From positions 62,001 through 126,000 of the forward strand of contig NZ_JACXYU010000004.1 of assembly GCF_014779715.1 (NCBI RefSeq): a stretch of 64,000 nucleotides of DNA, given 5' to 3'. The DNA comes from Streptomyces chumphonensis (GTDB taxonomy: Bacteria > Actinomycetota > Actinomycetes > Streptomycetales > Streptomycetaceae). The notes under the pieces were generated by a model. That model ran no database searches. It saw nothing but the letters and a program-made list of their open reading frames with translations, and had not been told where the DNA came from. The translations under genes were made by a program, and so were the position numbers. Shown in pieces: positions 16,191 to 25,303 of the stretch; position 1 is the first letter of the stretch; each line of letters begins with the position of its first letter.

Positions 16191-19100
16191 CTACAGGGCG
16201 ACGATGGCGGGCCGGGTCAGCCGCACGTCGCTACCAGCGTCGTGGGGTTTGACGATGCCGTTGATGGAGCGGGTGACGGTCATGCGCTGCGGCGTCACCA
16301 CCTCGAAGTAGTGGAAGGCGATGACGGGGTCGGTGTTGGTGTTGCCCGCGAACGCGGAGCCGGTGACGCCGAGAGCGCCGGAGGCGATGACGACGCTGGT
16401 GATCTCCACCTCGTGGTCCCAGCGGTGCGCGGGCTCCCCCATGCCGTCGGGCCAGGCTCGCAGCCGCACGGTCTGCCCGGTGATCCGGGCCCTCAGCCAG
16501 AACTCCTGGCCTGCGGTGTAGGTGTAGCTGAGCGGCGGTGTGGAGCCGACCGTACTCCCGTTCTGGGTGACGGACACGAACATGCCGCCTGCGGTCGAGA
16601 AGTGGAGGCGGGCGCGGTAGTAGTCGTTGCCGGACTCGCGCAGGAGGATGCCGGGCACCATGCTCGCCCCCGTCGCCACCTGATCCACCGACAGCCGGAC
16701 CAGGACCTCGCAGTCGGCGACGTCGACGGGGAGGGCTTGGCGGCGGATTGTCTCCGGCGGTGAGGTGAGGGTGATGGTGCCCGTCCCGCCGGCCACCGCG
16801 AAGTCGGTCGCGGTGCCGACGTTCGACCATGCCTGCCCGGAGTCGGCCGTGCCCCAGGTGTCCGTCTCCGTCCGGCCGAAAGCGTCGTGCCCGAGCGGCT
16901 CGCAGGCCGTGGCCCGCACGACCTCGCCGCCCACCCGCAGATCGAACGGGAAGTCGCCCGGGAACGTGTCGCCGGGGCCGGCGGAGACGATCCAGGCGGG
17001 CACCTGGCCGGTGTCGGGCTGGGGGGTGTGGACGTCCAGTGTGGTCGCCGTCTCGTCGACGGCGGCCGCCACCTGCGAGCCGTCGGTGTCGACGCGGTTG
17101 GGCTGGTCGGTGCCGGCGTCCGTCAGCACGGTGACGGTCAGGTCGTCGATCCACGCCGCATCGCTGCCCGCGCCCGCGCTGTTGTCCTTGCTGTAGCGGA
17201 AGGTGACCGTGGACGATCCGCGGACGTCGAGGGTGTGGCGGGTCCAGCTGGTCTCGCCCTGGGCGCGCAGCACCTCCGACCCGTCCTCCAGCACCGCGAG
17301 GAAATCTCCGTCGTAGCCGGGCCCGGACGTCTCGCTGCTGGTCATGTACCAGAAGCTCAACTCCTGCGCGTCCGGCGGCAGCGTCAGCACCAGATCCGAG
17401 GTCTGGTTGTTGGTGATCGTCCCGGAGCGCAGCGACCAGGCGCCCGCGTGGGCCTGGGTGTTGTCGCGGGTCCAGGGGGCGTCCCCGCCGTCGGTGAGGT
17501 CCAGGACGTCGTCATACGTCGCGTCCTCGAACCCCTCCCTCAGCTGCTCCTCTCCCACCAGGCTCGCGACGGACCACGGCCCGGCGGGGTGGGAGTTGGC
17601 CTCGATGTCCCACGTGGTCAGGGTCAGGGTCTCGGTGTAGCCGGCCACGACCAGGTCGACGTCGCCCGGCGGCATCCACGCCGGCAGGTTCGCCAGGCGC
17701 ATGACGGCTTGGACGTCGAGGCCGTCGAGGACCTGCTGCCGCAGGTCGGCCCGGCTGTCGGCCGTCAGCTGGATCCGCACGACCGGGTAGCGGGCCTCGT
17801 CCCAGGTGCCCAGGTGCAGCCGCCACGCCGCGATCGGCTCCAGCTGGCCGTCGCCCTCGACGTTGAGGGTGGCGGAGTCCTCGTAGACGCCCACCCCGTC
17901 CGGGTGCGGCAGCACCGACAGCGGCCCCTCCTCCGCCCGCACCCGCGCCGACGCACCACCCCGTCGGCCGATCGTGATGTCGTTGCGGGTGGCCTGGTCA
18001 TCGTCGACCGGCTCCAGCGGCGGCGCGATGTGGCCCTGTGTGTAGTCCAGCACCAGGGCGGGGGCGCGGTCGTAGAGGACGTCCTTGGGTAGGTAGTGCA
18101 GCGCCTGGGCGTCGCGCAGCTCGTACAGCACCCCGCCGTCCGCCTCCGCCGCATCTGTCACGACCCGGAGGTAGGTGTCGATGGGCTGCGGGCCCAGCGC
18201 CTCACTGTGGACGCGCAGGCCGGGCGTCGTCAGCTTCAGGGCCTCCTCCTCGGCCAGGCGCCGCAGCCGCTCCCCTGCCGGCTCGCCGTCGAAGCCGGTG
18301 TCGGCGAGGTTGAACGCGTTGGTGTCGTCCTCGAAGAGCGCCACGTGGCCCAGGCTCATGCCCTCCAGCCCGGCCCCGAACTCGGTGTGGATGCGGGTGA
18401 CGTGGCCGACGGTGCCGGTGTAGGAGGTGTCGGCCGCCAGCCCGATCCCCCCGATGGTGACCCAGCCCACCCGCAGCCGGATGCTGCCGCCCTCCTGCTC
18501 CTGCCGCAGCCACAGCCGATTCCACTGGCCGGCAACGTTCGGGTTGGTGACGTTGATCAGGAGCGTGGTCGAGGACGTCTCCTCACCCGGCTGGATACCG
18601 ACCACGCGCACGGCGGTGGCGGTGACCTCGATCCGCAGCCACGGCCACGGGCTGGAGGTGGTGCGCACCTCCAGCACCGTCTCCGCGCTCGCGGGCAGCT
18701 CCGGCAGGTAGTAGACGCATTCGAGGTGCCAGGACCCGTCCGGCGCGGCCGGCACCGCCCCGTACAGCACCGCATCCGCGGTGAGCTTGGGTAGCGGGCC
18801 CGAGCCGGGCAGCGTCGTGTCGGCGGCCCAGTCCATGCCCTCGGCCGACAGCGGGATGACACCCTCGATCGGCGTCGACGCGAAAGCGGCGGAGGTGCCT
18901 TCTTCCAGGGGCCAGTAGCCGACCAGGCCGGGGTAGGTGGCGATCCGGCGGCGCAGCGTGGAGTGCAGCGGCAGCTGCCCCTGCCCCAGACGCCGCAGCG
19001 GCCCGTGCGCCATCACCGGCACGTACACGTCCGCGCCCGAGACGTCCCACCGCGACGGCCACGACGACACCTCGCCGTAGAACCGCCGGTGGTAGCGAGT

Positions 19101-19997
19101 CCGCGTGGCCAAGTTCAGGAACTGCCAGGTGCGGCCGACCGTGTCGGTGACGTCGCTGCTGCCGGTGCCGTGCGCGGTGAAATCGACGTCCGCCAGCAGC
19201 GGGCCGTCGATACCGTCGCGCAGCTGGACGGCGTAGTACCGGCCCCGCCCAGCGGAGAAGCCCAGCCCCGAGATGCTGCCGACCTCCAGATCGGCGGTGC
19301 CGGCCTGGAAGACGCCGGTCGTCCCGGCCCCGACGTGGGCGTCGCCCAGCTGCTCCCACGGCCCGGCCATCGTCGGGGCGGTGAAGAACCGCACCGTGTG
19401 GCCGCCGGCGTCGTCATCGACGTCGAGGGTGGCACGCAGCGCGAATCGCTGCCCCGGCCGATACCGCAGCACCTCGCTACTCGCGACGACGGAGAACGCG
19501 ATCCCATCAGCGGACCAGACGAAGTTGATGCGGGCGAGCTGGTCGACCATGACGCGCCACATGCGCTGGTCACCGGTGATCTGGTAGCGGCCCATGATCT
19601 CCATGGACCAGGGGGCGTAGCTGCTGGACTGGACCGGGACCTGGTCCAGCGCGAGCTCGACGGCCACGTCCAGGTCCTCGGCCACATCCAGCGCCGTAGA
19701 CGAGGCCACGGTGGCGCGGGCGTTGGTGGCCCCGATCCACAGGTACGGGGTCGGCCCCTGCGCCCACACGCGGATCGGAGTGTTCCGCCCGATGAGGCCG
19801 TAGTACGGGGACAGCGGATTCCGCGGGCTGTACTTGCCGTGTCGGTTGTTGAGGGTCAGCTCGCACGACCCCGGGTCCGACGCCGTGGCCTCGTCCGGCC
19901 GGCCCCGGGAGATGACGATGGGGTCGCGGTTGTAGGCGTCCTGGGTGATGTTCACCCAGCCGTCCGCGGTCAGGATCTCCACCAATGTGTTCGGCAC
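16191..19997 (-). CDS. Large minor tail protein with carbohydrate-binding-like domains
   Basis: The 1268-aa protein opens with a typical actinophage tail-tip N-terminus (VEILTADGWVNIT, ELTLNNRHGKYSPRNPLSPYYGLI) and then carries beta-rich modules: a concanavalin/LamG-like region near 340-560 (TYPGLVGYWPLEEGTSAAF) and others near 810-900 and 1050-1200. It is probably the baseplate hub/receptor-binding protein that contacts the host wall. It sits directly after the tape measure gene. Confidence 0.82.
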   Translation of the reverse strand: MPNTLVEILTADGWVNITQDAYNRDPIVISRGRPDEATASDPGSCELTLNNRHGKYSPRNPLSPYYGLIGRNTPIRVWAQGPTPYLWIGATNARATVASSTALDVAEDLDVAVELALDQVPVQSSSYAPWSMEIMGRYQITGDQRMWRVMVDQLARINFVWSADGIAFSVVASSEVLRYRPGQRFALRATLDVDDDAGGHTVRFFTAPTMAGPWEQLGDAHVGAGTTGVFQAGTADLEVGSISGLGFSAGRGRYYAVQLRDGIDGPLLADVDFTAHGTGSSDVTDTVGRTWQFLNLATRTRYHRRFYGEVSSWPSRWDVSGADVYVPVMAHGPLRRLGQGQLPLHSTLRRRIATYPGLVGYWPLEEGTSAAFASTPIEGVIPLSAEGMDWAADTTLPGSGPLPKLTADAVLYGAVPAAPDGSWHLECVYYLPELPASAETVLEVRTTSSPWPWLRIEVTATAVRVVGIQPGEETSSTTLLINVTNPNVAGQWNRLWLRQEQEGGSIRLRVGWVTIGGIGLAADTSYTGTVGHVTRIHTEFGAGLEGMSLGHVALFEDDTNAFNLADTGFDGEPAGERLRRLAEEEALKLTTPGLRVHSEALGPQPIDTYLRVVTDAAEADGGVLYELRDAQALHYLPKDVLYDRAPALVLDYTQGHIAPPLEPVDDDQATRNDITIGRRGGASARVRAEEGPLSVLPHPDGVGVYEDSATLNVEGDGQLEPIAAWRLHLGTWDEARYPVVRIQLTADSRADLRQQVLDGLDVQAVMRLANLPAWMPPGDVDLVVAGYTETLTLTTWDIEANSHPAGPWSVASLVGEEQLREGFEDATYDDVLDLTDGGDAPWTRDNTQAHAGAWSLRSGTITNNQTSDLVLTLPPDAQELSFWYMTSSETSGPGYDGDFLAVLEDGSEVLRAQGETSWTRHTLDVRGSSTVTFRYSKDNSAGAGSDAAWIDDLTVTVLTDAGTDQPNRVDTDGSQVAAAVDETATTLDVHTPQPDTGQVPAWIVSAGPGDTFPGDFPFDLRVGGEVVRATACEPLGHDAFGRTETDTWGTADSGQAWSNVGTATDFAVAGGTGTITLTSPPETIRRQALPVDVADCEVLVRLSVDQVATGASMVPGILLRESGNDYYRARLHFSTAGGMFVSVTQNGSTVGSTPPLSYTYTAGQEFWLRARITGQTVRLRAWPDGMGEPAHRWDHEVEITSVVIASGALGVTGSAFAGNTNTDPVIAFHYFEVVTPQRMTVTRSINGIVKPHDAGSDVRLTRPAIVAL

Positions 19998-20025
19998 CCG
20001 GGCCTCCTTCGTGTGGTCTGGGGGT

Positions 20026-22293
20026 CTACTGGCCGAGGACGGTGACGTCGCCGCCGCGCGAGCGGATACCGCGCCGCACCATCCGCACCAGGTCCCGGTC
20101 GCCCTCCAGGCGGATCGTGAGGTGTTGTCCTCGGGCGCCCCCGGAGGTGAGGAGGGGCGCCATGGTGCCCCCGGAGGCGGGCGCCATCACGGGCCGCACG
20201 GGCGGCGGGGTGAGGAGCGTGCGCATCGCACGGTCCAGGACACCGGAGTTGTCCTCGGCGCCCTGGGCGATGCCGGGCGGAATCCAGCGGCCGACCTCAT
20301 CGGCCATCAGCTTCGAGGGCGACCCGATCCACAGGAAGCTGGTCGCCGCGTCGACGACCTTCGACCGCACGAACGAGCCCACCTTCTCGTACAGCCAGCC
20401 GCCCAGGGAGGACATGCCGTTCCACAGGCCGGTCACCACTGAGCGGCCCTTGTTGTAGAGGAGCCGTCCGGTGGAGCCGACCGCGCCCTTGATGCGTCCG
20501 GGCAGGTCTTCGGTCCAGTTGACGATCTCGGCGGCCTTCTCCACCCCGGCCGCCTTGAACTCGTTCCAGGCCGACCAGCCCTCCGCGTACAGGTTCCCGC
20601 CGAGCTCGGCCAGGGCGGTCACCGTGCGGCCGGGCAGTGCGCGCACGGTGTCCAGCCAGCTGTTCCACTGCTGGCTCACCGGCTCGGCGATGTAGCTGTC
20701 CCACAGCCCCCAAAACCACGTGCTGACGGCGATGCCGAGGGCATCGAGGGTCTGCCCGGCCTCGGCGGCCTTGGTGGCCACCCAGAAGGTGAAGGCGCCC
20801 CACACGTCGGGCAGCTTCTCGGTCAGCGTGCTGACGAGCTTGGAGACGAAGCCGCCGATGATGGTGATGGCGGTCACCGAGATGCCCGCGGCGATCAGGG
20901 CGGGCAGCGCGGCCAGGGCCAGCACGAGCGCCGTCGCGATCAGCGCCACCTTGAACACGGTGCCGGGGTTGGCGGCGACGTACTCACCGACGCGCTGCCC
21001 GAAGGTGAAGAACGCCTCGACGGCGCGGGGTGCGAAGTCGACGATCTTCTGGGCGATCTTGACGCCGATGACCTCCACAGCGGCCACGACCCGGTCCGCG
21101 CCGGTCGCGCCCCCCGCCCCGGCCTCCTCCCAGACACTGTCGAACGCGGTGGTGAACTCAGCCTTGAAGGCTTCGACGGCGGGGATGACTTCGCCGCCGA
21201 GGAAGTCGATGACGTTCTGCTGCACACCCCGCTTGAACGCCTGCATCTTCATCGCCGGGGAGTCTTCGAGCTTGGCCACGACATCGTCGGCGGCGCCGGC
21301 CACGTCGTCGAATCCGCCGGCGGCCGCCGCCGAGGCGGGGTCCAGCGCCCACAGAGCGTCGGCCTGAGTGTTGGCCAGGTCGCCGAACAGGATCTGCGCG
21401 GCGGACAGGCGGGTGGTGGCGTCGTCGGTGCCGCGCAGGGCGTCCATCGTGTCCTGCAGGGCCTCGGTGGCCTCATCCCCACCGGCCCTCATCTTGCGGC
21501 CGATGTCCTCCCCGTTGATCCCGATGGAGGCGAAGGCTTCGTTGACCTGGTCGCCGCCGGCCAGAGCCATCTCGCCGAAGATGCCGATGGCGTCCGCGAC
21601 ACTGTCGGCGTCCCGGGCGCCGGCCTCCAGGCCCTGGCTGATCAGCCCCATGGCGGTCTGGCCGTCCAGGCCGAGCCGCCGGAACTGGGTGCTGTACTCG
21701 TTGAAGACGTCCAGCAGGTCTTCGGACTTGTTGGCGACGCTGCTCATGCCGGCGGCGATGAGGTCCATCGCCTCGTCGAAGTCGGCGGCCATACCCGTCT
21801 TCACCATCTGACCGGCCGCCGCCGTGGCCTTGTTGATGTCGTCGTCGAAGGCGTCCGCGAGCGCGAGCGCCTTCTTCGTCATGTCCTCCAGGCCGTCCTG
21901 GTTGTCGGCGAAGTCGTCCATGTTCAGGGACACCGACTTGATGGCGTCGGCGACCTCGGAGGCTGATTCGCCCCACCCGTCGGTGAACACCTCGGTCATG
22001 GCATCGGTGGCCTGGGAGACGTCGGCGGTGGAGTTGGCGAGCTGCGCCTCCAGGCGGGCGGTGGCCGAGGAGACGTCCATGTGCTGCTCGAACGTCGAGG
22101 CCAGTAGGGCGGCGGCGCCGGCGCCGGCCGCCGCCCCGGCCGCCGCGAGCGCCGTGCTCATCTTCGCGCCGTTGGACTCGGCGGCGTCCACCATGGCGGA
22201 GGTCTCCCGCTCCACCGTCCGCCGCCCGTCCCGCATGCCGCGGTCCATGTTGTTGCGGGCGGAGAGGGCGAAGACCAGCGAGGTATCCGACAC
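20026..22293 (-). CDS. Tape measure protein
   Basis: The 755-aa protein is helical, with an N-terminal segment typical of phage tape measures (FALSARNNMDRGMRDGRRTVE), a hydrophobic Ala/Gly block (48-67), a TMP repeat-like middle (residues 70-330) and a central hydrophobic region (about 450-490). In this protein class length sets tail length; using the commonly cited 0.15 nm per residue this would give a tail of roughly 110 nm. It follows the frameshifted tail chaperone pair, as in lambda-like gene order. Confidence 0.9.
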   Translation of the reverse strand: MSDTSLVFALSARNNMDRGMRDGRRTVERETSAMVDAAESNGAKMSTALAAAGAAAGAGAAALLASTFEQHMDVSSATARLEAQLANSTADVSQATDAMTEVFTDGWGESASEVADAIKSVSLNMDDFADNQDGLEDMTKKALALADAFDDDINKATAAAGQMVKTGMAADFDEAMDLIAAGMSSVANKSEDLLDVFNEYSTQFRRLGLDGQTAMGLISQGLEAGARDADSVADAIGIFGEMALAGGDQVNEAFASIGINGEDIGRKMRAGGDEATEALQDTMDALRGTDDATTRLSAAQILFGDLANTQADALWALDPASAAAAGGFDDVAGAADDVVAKLEDSPAMKMQAFKRGVQQNVIDFLGGEVIPAVEAFKAEFTTAFDSVWEEAGAGGATGADRVVAAVEVIGVKIAQKIVDFAPRAVEAFFTFGQRVGEYVAANPGTVFKVALIATALVLALAALPALIAAGISVTAITIIGGFVSKLVSTLTEKLPDVWGAFTFWVATKAAEAGQTLDALGIAVSTWFWGLWDSYIAEPVSQQWNSWLDTVRALPGRTVTALAELGGNLYAEGWSAWNEFKAAGVEKAAEIVNWTEDLPGRIKGAVGSTGRLLYNKGRSVVTGLWNGMSSLGGWLYEKVGSFVRSKVVDAATSFLWIGSPSKLMADEVGRWIPPGIAQGAEDNSGVLDRAMRTLLTPPPVRPVMAPASGGTMAPLLTSGGARGQHLTIRLEGDRDLVRMVRRGIRSRGGDVTVLGQ

Positions 22294-22317
22294 AGTGCGT
22301 CTCCTCTCGGCTGCCCG

Positions 22318-22479
22318 TCACCGGCGGGCGTGCTTCTCCAGCTCGGCGGCGTACTGCTCCAGCCAGTCCAGGAGGTGGTCCTCCTCCTCGACGGTCAGCT
22401 GGTCCCAATCGCGGGGGGTCATGTGGAGCAGGTGCGCGGCGTTGCCGAGCTGCCTCAGACGGCGAAGGGCAGCCGGGCT
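22318..22479 (-). CDS. Tail assembly chaperone, -1 frameshift extension (GT-like part)
   Basis: This frame has no good start of its own but continues in the -1 phase from the slippery site at 22479-22485. Reading through the shift gives a fusion of 122 residues of the upstream protein plus 53 residues (SPAALRRLRQLG...MTPRDWDQLTVEEEDHLL...), 175 aa in total. The extension has the acidic helical, Trp-containing character of lambda gpT-like tails. The fusion would recruit tail tube subunits to the tape measure. Confidence 0.82.
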   Translation of the reverse strand, partial: SPAALRRLRQLGNAAHLLHMTPRDWDQLTVEEEDHLLDWLEQYAAELEKHARR

Positions 22480-22844
22480 TTTCCCTCGTCCTCCGGCGCG
22501 TCCTCCAGCTCGCCGAGCATGCCCTCGATCAGGTCCTCATCCCCGCCCTTGGAGCGCATGCGCTCCACCGCGAGCTCGATCTCGCCCCGGGTCATCTCCA
22601 CGGTGAGCTCGTCCCAGCAGAAGTCCACGTCGTCGAAGCGGATCGTGGGGTGATCGCGCTTGAGGAGGACGTGCAGCAGCGCGCGGCGGCACAGCGCGTC
22701 ACCGCGCAGGACGTCCATGGCGAAGCTCTTGAACGCCTTGCCGGTGCGCTTCTCCAGCGCCTCCCGCTCCGCCGACATCAGCTTGTTCGGGTTGTAGTCG
22801 AAGACCTGCGTGTCCCCGCCTTCGGGGCTGTAGGTGACCTTCAC
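22455..22844 (-). CDS. Tail assembly chaperone (gpG-like)
   Basis: The 129-aa protein (MKVTYSPEGGDTQVFDYNPN...) lies between the tail completion/tube genes and the tape measure gene, the standard place for the lambda G protein. Its last codons include GAG GGA AAA, a canonical -1 slippery heptamer, seven codons before the stop-proximal end, so a fraction of ribosomes should make the longer GT form. Sequence identity to a named family is not claimed beyond position and size. Confidence 0.85.
   Translation of the reverse strand: MKVTYSPEGGDTQVFDYNPNKLMSAEREALEKRTGKAFKSFAMDVLRGDALCRRALLHVLLKRDHPTIRFDDVDFCWDELTVEMTRGEIELAVERMRSKGGDEDLIEGMLGELEDAPEDEGKARLPFAV
22479..22485 (-). other. Slippery heptamer for programmed -1 frameshift
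   Basis: The minus strand reads GGGAAAA with zero-frame codons GGA AAA, fitting the X XXY YYZ rule. The -1 frame then stays open for 53 codons to TGA at 22318-22320, just before the tape measure gene. Confidence 0.85.
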
Positions 22845-22860
22845 GAGGGCCCTTCCTGGA

Positions 22861-23376
22861 TCATCGGGACCGGGCGACGACGCGCTCGGCCATCTCCGTC
22901 AGCGCCGCCTCCACGGCGGCCTTGTACTCGTTGCGCTGGCCCTCGAAGGCACGGTCGAACCAGCCGATCTTGCCGTGCTGCTGGACCCACACCTCCCGGT
23001 TGCCGAAGACCGGGTGCCGCCAGCCGCTCGCCCGGTTGGTGCGCTTGGCCGCGTTCGCGAAGCCGCGCGTGTTGGGGGTCTTGAACGCCTTGATCTTCGC
23101 CCCGGGAAACCGGCCGGAGATGCGGACATCGGGGCGGATCTTCCGCGCGATCGCGCTCTTCAGGGCCGGGCCGCCGTGGGGGGTGGAGGACTCCATCGCC
23201 ATGATGTTGTTCTTCGCCCGCGCCGCCCCCGGCTTGAGCGCCTCGCGCATGTTCTTCGTGAGTTCCTTGCGCAGCTCCTTGCCGTCCTCTTCGGCTTTGA
23301 GCGCGCGGCTGATCTGCCGGAGGTTCTGCGGGGTGAGCTCCAGACCCGTCGAGCCAGTCGACGCGCGAGCGGCCAT
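22861..23376 (-). CDS. HK97 gp10-like tail completion protein
   Basis: A 171-aa basic protein with ELTKNMREALKPGAARAKNNI and a C-terminal WFDRAFEGQRNEYKAAVEAALTEM helix, features of HK97-gp10/minor capsid-tail joining family members. It starts with an ATGA overlap with the downstream end of the tube-like gene. It probably acts at the tail terminus or in tail assembly. Confidence 0.68.
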   Translation of the reverse strand: MAARASTGSTGLELTPQNLRQISRALKAEEDGKELRKELTKNMREALKPGAARAKNNIMAMESSTPHGGPALKSAIARKIRPDVRISGRFPGAKIKAFKTPNTRGFANAAKRTNRASGWRHPVFGNREVWVQQHGKIGWFDRAFEGQRNEYKAAVEAALTEMAERVVARSR

Positions 23377-23786
23377 CAGGACGTCGCCCGCGTCACAGCC
23401 CCCGAGGTCGGGAACCCCTGCGAGACGGTGGCCTCATCGCCGACCGCGCCGGTCAGCGGCGACCACCCGTTGATCAGGATGTTCCCGGAGTAGGAGGGGT
23501 TGGAGGTGCCCACGGCGCCGGAGTCCGCACGCACCTCGAAGGGCACCACGGTCCCCAGCAGCGGCCACATGATGCTGTCGAGCTCGGTCGCGGCGAAGTC
23601 CTGCAGGAACTCACACGACAGTTCGGCGGACTTCAGGCCGCCCTGGACTTCCTTCCAGCCCAGCGACGCGTAGGTGGTGACGTCCTTGTCCTCGACCTCG
23701 ACCGCCAGCTCCGCCTTACGGGTGCGGTCGGTCAAGTCGTTGCTGTTGATGGACAGGTACTCGGCGAGCAGGACCATCTTGGGCAC
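23376..23786 (-). CDS. Second tail tube-like protein (short paralogue)
   Basis: From GTG 23786, six nt after GGGAGG, the product is 136 aa. It shares with the gene upstream the pattern VEVEDKDxTxYxSxGWxExxGGLxSAExSxE, so the two are paralogues. It is 109 residues shorter and lacks the extended C-terminal half. It could be a minor tube or tube-initiator protein. An in-frame ATG at 23777 is an alternative start. Confidence 0.72.
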   Translation of the reverse strand: MPKMVLLAEYLSINSNDLTDRTRKAELAVEVEDKDVTTYASLGWKEVQGGLKSAELSCEFLQDFAATELDSIMWPLLGTVVPFEVRADSGAVGTSNPSYSGNILINGWSPLTGAVGDEATVSQGFPTSGAVTRATS

Positions 23787-23814
23787 AGCGGCCTCCCTTT
23801 CAGGGCATGACGAA

Positions 23815-23846
23815 GGCCCGGCCAACAGGGGGTCTGGGGCCGGGCC
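23815..23846 (-). terminator. Hairpin after the major tail gene
   Basis: GGCCCGGCC (23815-23823) and GGCCGGGCC (23838-23846) form a perfect 9-bp stem; on the minus strand CTTCGTCATGC follows. It lies between the tail tube gene and its paralogue and probably lowers expression of the genes behind it. Confidence 0.75.
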
Positions 23847-23861
23847 GGTGGTGTGGGTGGG

Positions 23862-24599
23862 CTACTGGATGCCCAGCGAGGACACGAACAGGAAGCTGGG
23901 GGTGGTGCCGGTGATGGCCCAGGCGACGCGCCACCACGTATCGGTGATCGCGGTGCCGTCGGTGCGCAGGATCTGACCGCCCGCCTCGTCCGCCGCGGCG
24001 AAGGTCAGCCGCGTCGTCGGGGCGGCGAAGGTGTTGTCCGCGCTGGACTCCACCGTGGCGGTCAGCGACGGGGTCGTGCCGGATGCCGAGAGGACGTGCA
24101 GCGCCGCGTACAGCCGCTGGCCGGCCGCTACCGCCCCCAGCTCCAGCCCCGTGCCGGACCCGGTCGCGGTGCGGGCCGTACCCGGCGGGTGCGCGAACTG
24201 CCCGCGCGCCATGGGCCAGCTGCTCTTGGCCGTCCCGGTCCAGGGGGCGACCTCGCCGACCGCCTCACCGAGCTTGTACTCGGACCGCATCGCGCGCACG
24301 AGGTAGGCCAGGTCACCGACCGCAGCAGCGTTGTTCGCGCCGATGGTCCACGGGCCGGTGCCGCCCAGCTGGGACCAGGACGCGTCATCGACCAGGCCCG
24401 GGTCCCCGGCCTCCCACTGCCCCTCACCGGAGACCTCGGCCGACGCCAGCCCACCGAGCTTCTCCGTCCACCCCTGGGAGAGGTAGTTCGTCGCGTCCTT
24501 GTCCTCCACCTCGGTCGTCACCTCGACCTTGTTGGAGTGGCCGGAGAGGTCCGCGCCCACCGCGAACAGGCGCACGCTGGTCAGAACCGTCTTGCCCAT
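23862..24599 (-). CDS. Major tail (tube) protein
   Basis: A 245-aa protein (MGKTVLTSVRLFAVGADLSGHSNKVEVTTE...) with the beta-rich pattern of siphovirus tube proteins and the same VEDKDATNYLSQGW motif as its shorter neighbour. The C-terminal half (after about 130) resembles an added Ig-like or decoration domain. A strong hairpin follows, consistent with a highly expressed gene. Confidence 0.78.
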   Translation of the reverse strand: MGKTVLTSVRLFAVGADLSGHSNKVEVTTEVEDKDATNYLSQGWTEKLGGLASAEVSGEGQWEAGDPGLVDDASWSQLGGTGPWTIGANNAAAVGDLAYLVRAMRSEYKLGEAVGEVAPWTGTAKSSWPMARGQFAHPPGTARTATGSGTGLELGAVAAGQRLYAALHVLSASGTTPSLTATVESSADNTFAAPTTRLTFAAADEAGGQILRTDGTAITDTWWRVAWAITGTTPSFLFVSSLGIQ

Positions 24600-24847
24600 C
24601 AGCCCTCCCCATCCTTCGGCTTGGTGGGCCTGCGGCGGCTCCGCTTGTCCGGCTCCTCGGCCGCGCGCGGCTCACCGGCCTCATCGGTACGGGCGGACTC
24701 CTCGGGCACCTTCTCGGCGACGCCGGAGGCGACCAGGTGCGCGGCCTGCGCCGTCGGCAGCTCCACCGGCTTCCCCCGCGCCGGCCACGGCTGTCCGTCC
24801 CGGGCCGACCCCGGCGGCATGTCGACCACCATCCGAATCCGCCTCAC
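24599..24847 (-). CDS. Small head-tail region protein
   Basis: An 82-aa protein with a short ordered N-terminus (MRRIRMVVDMPPGSARDGQPWPARG and a PTAQAAHLVASGVAEKV helix) and a charged disordered tail. It resembles the small protein at 26650 (both pair a VxLxxxxAxxLVxxGxA-type element with an acidic-basic tail). Function unknown; it sits between tube and connector genes. Confidence 0.6.
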   Translation of the reverse strand: MRRIRMVVDMPPGSARDGQPWPARGKPVELPTAQAAHLVASGVAEKVPEESARTDEAGEPRAAEEPDKRSRRRPTKPKDGEG

Positions 24848-25293
24848 GTCGCCCCTTCCCCGATGACCTTCACCGTCAGCTCAGCGCCCACGTACTGGGT
24901 GCCGGCGTGCTCGTACCAGCGCGGGCCCTGCGCCCGCATCACGTGCAGGTCGTGCGCCGCGCCGCCCAGCGCGTACTCACCCGGCGCCCCGCGCGCCGCC
25001 TCCAGCGCCGCCTTCAGCGAGCCGGTGCCGGAGCCGGAGAGCATGAGGTCGATGAGCTCCTGTGAGGTGCGGTCGTCCTGCCGGCCGACCAAGACCCGGC
25101 AGGTGAACTCGACCTCGTCCAAGCCCCGGCCCATGGCACGGTCGTAGGTGTGCTGGGCCTCGGCGACGAAGAAGTGCGGCTCGGCCACGCTGTCGGGCAC
25201 GTAGCCGGTCGAGGTCAGCGCGCCCACCCCGTCGGGCAGCGTGATGGTGCGAGCGGCGTCCGCCAGGCCAGCGCGGACCAGGCTGATCTGCAC
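24844..25293 (-). CDS. Putative tail terminator / head-tail joining protein
   Basis: A 149-aa protein (MQISLVRAGLADAARTI...) whose order (after the connector, before the tube) and pattern of a compact alpha/beta fold with VEFTCRVLVGRQDDRTSQELIDLML match actinophage tail terminator proteins. The identification rests on synteny more than on motif. Confidence 0.6.
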   Translation of the reverse strand: MQISLVRAGLADAARTITLPDGVGALTSTGYVPDSVAEPHFFVAEAQHTYDRAMGRGLDEVEFTCRVLVGRQDDRTSQELIDLMLSGSGTGSLKAALEAARGAPGEYALGGAAHDLHVMRAQGPRWYEHAGTQYVGAELTVKVIGEGAT

Positions 25294-25303
25294 AGCGCGT
25301 CTC

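Noticed and set aside
16887..20045. Several 350-400-codon plus-strand frames
   Set aside because: Antisense to the large minor tail protein and not supported by starts or motifs.
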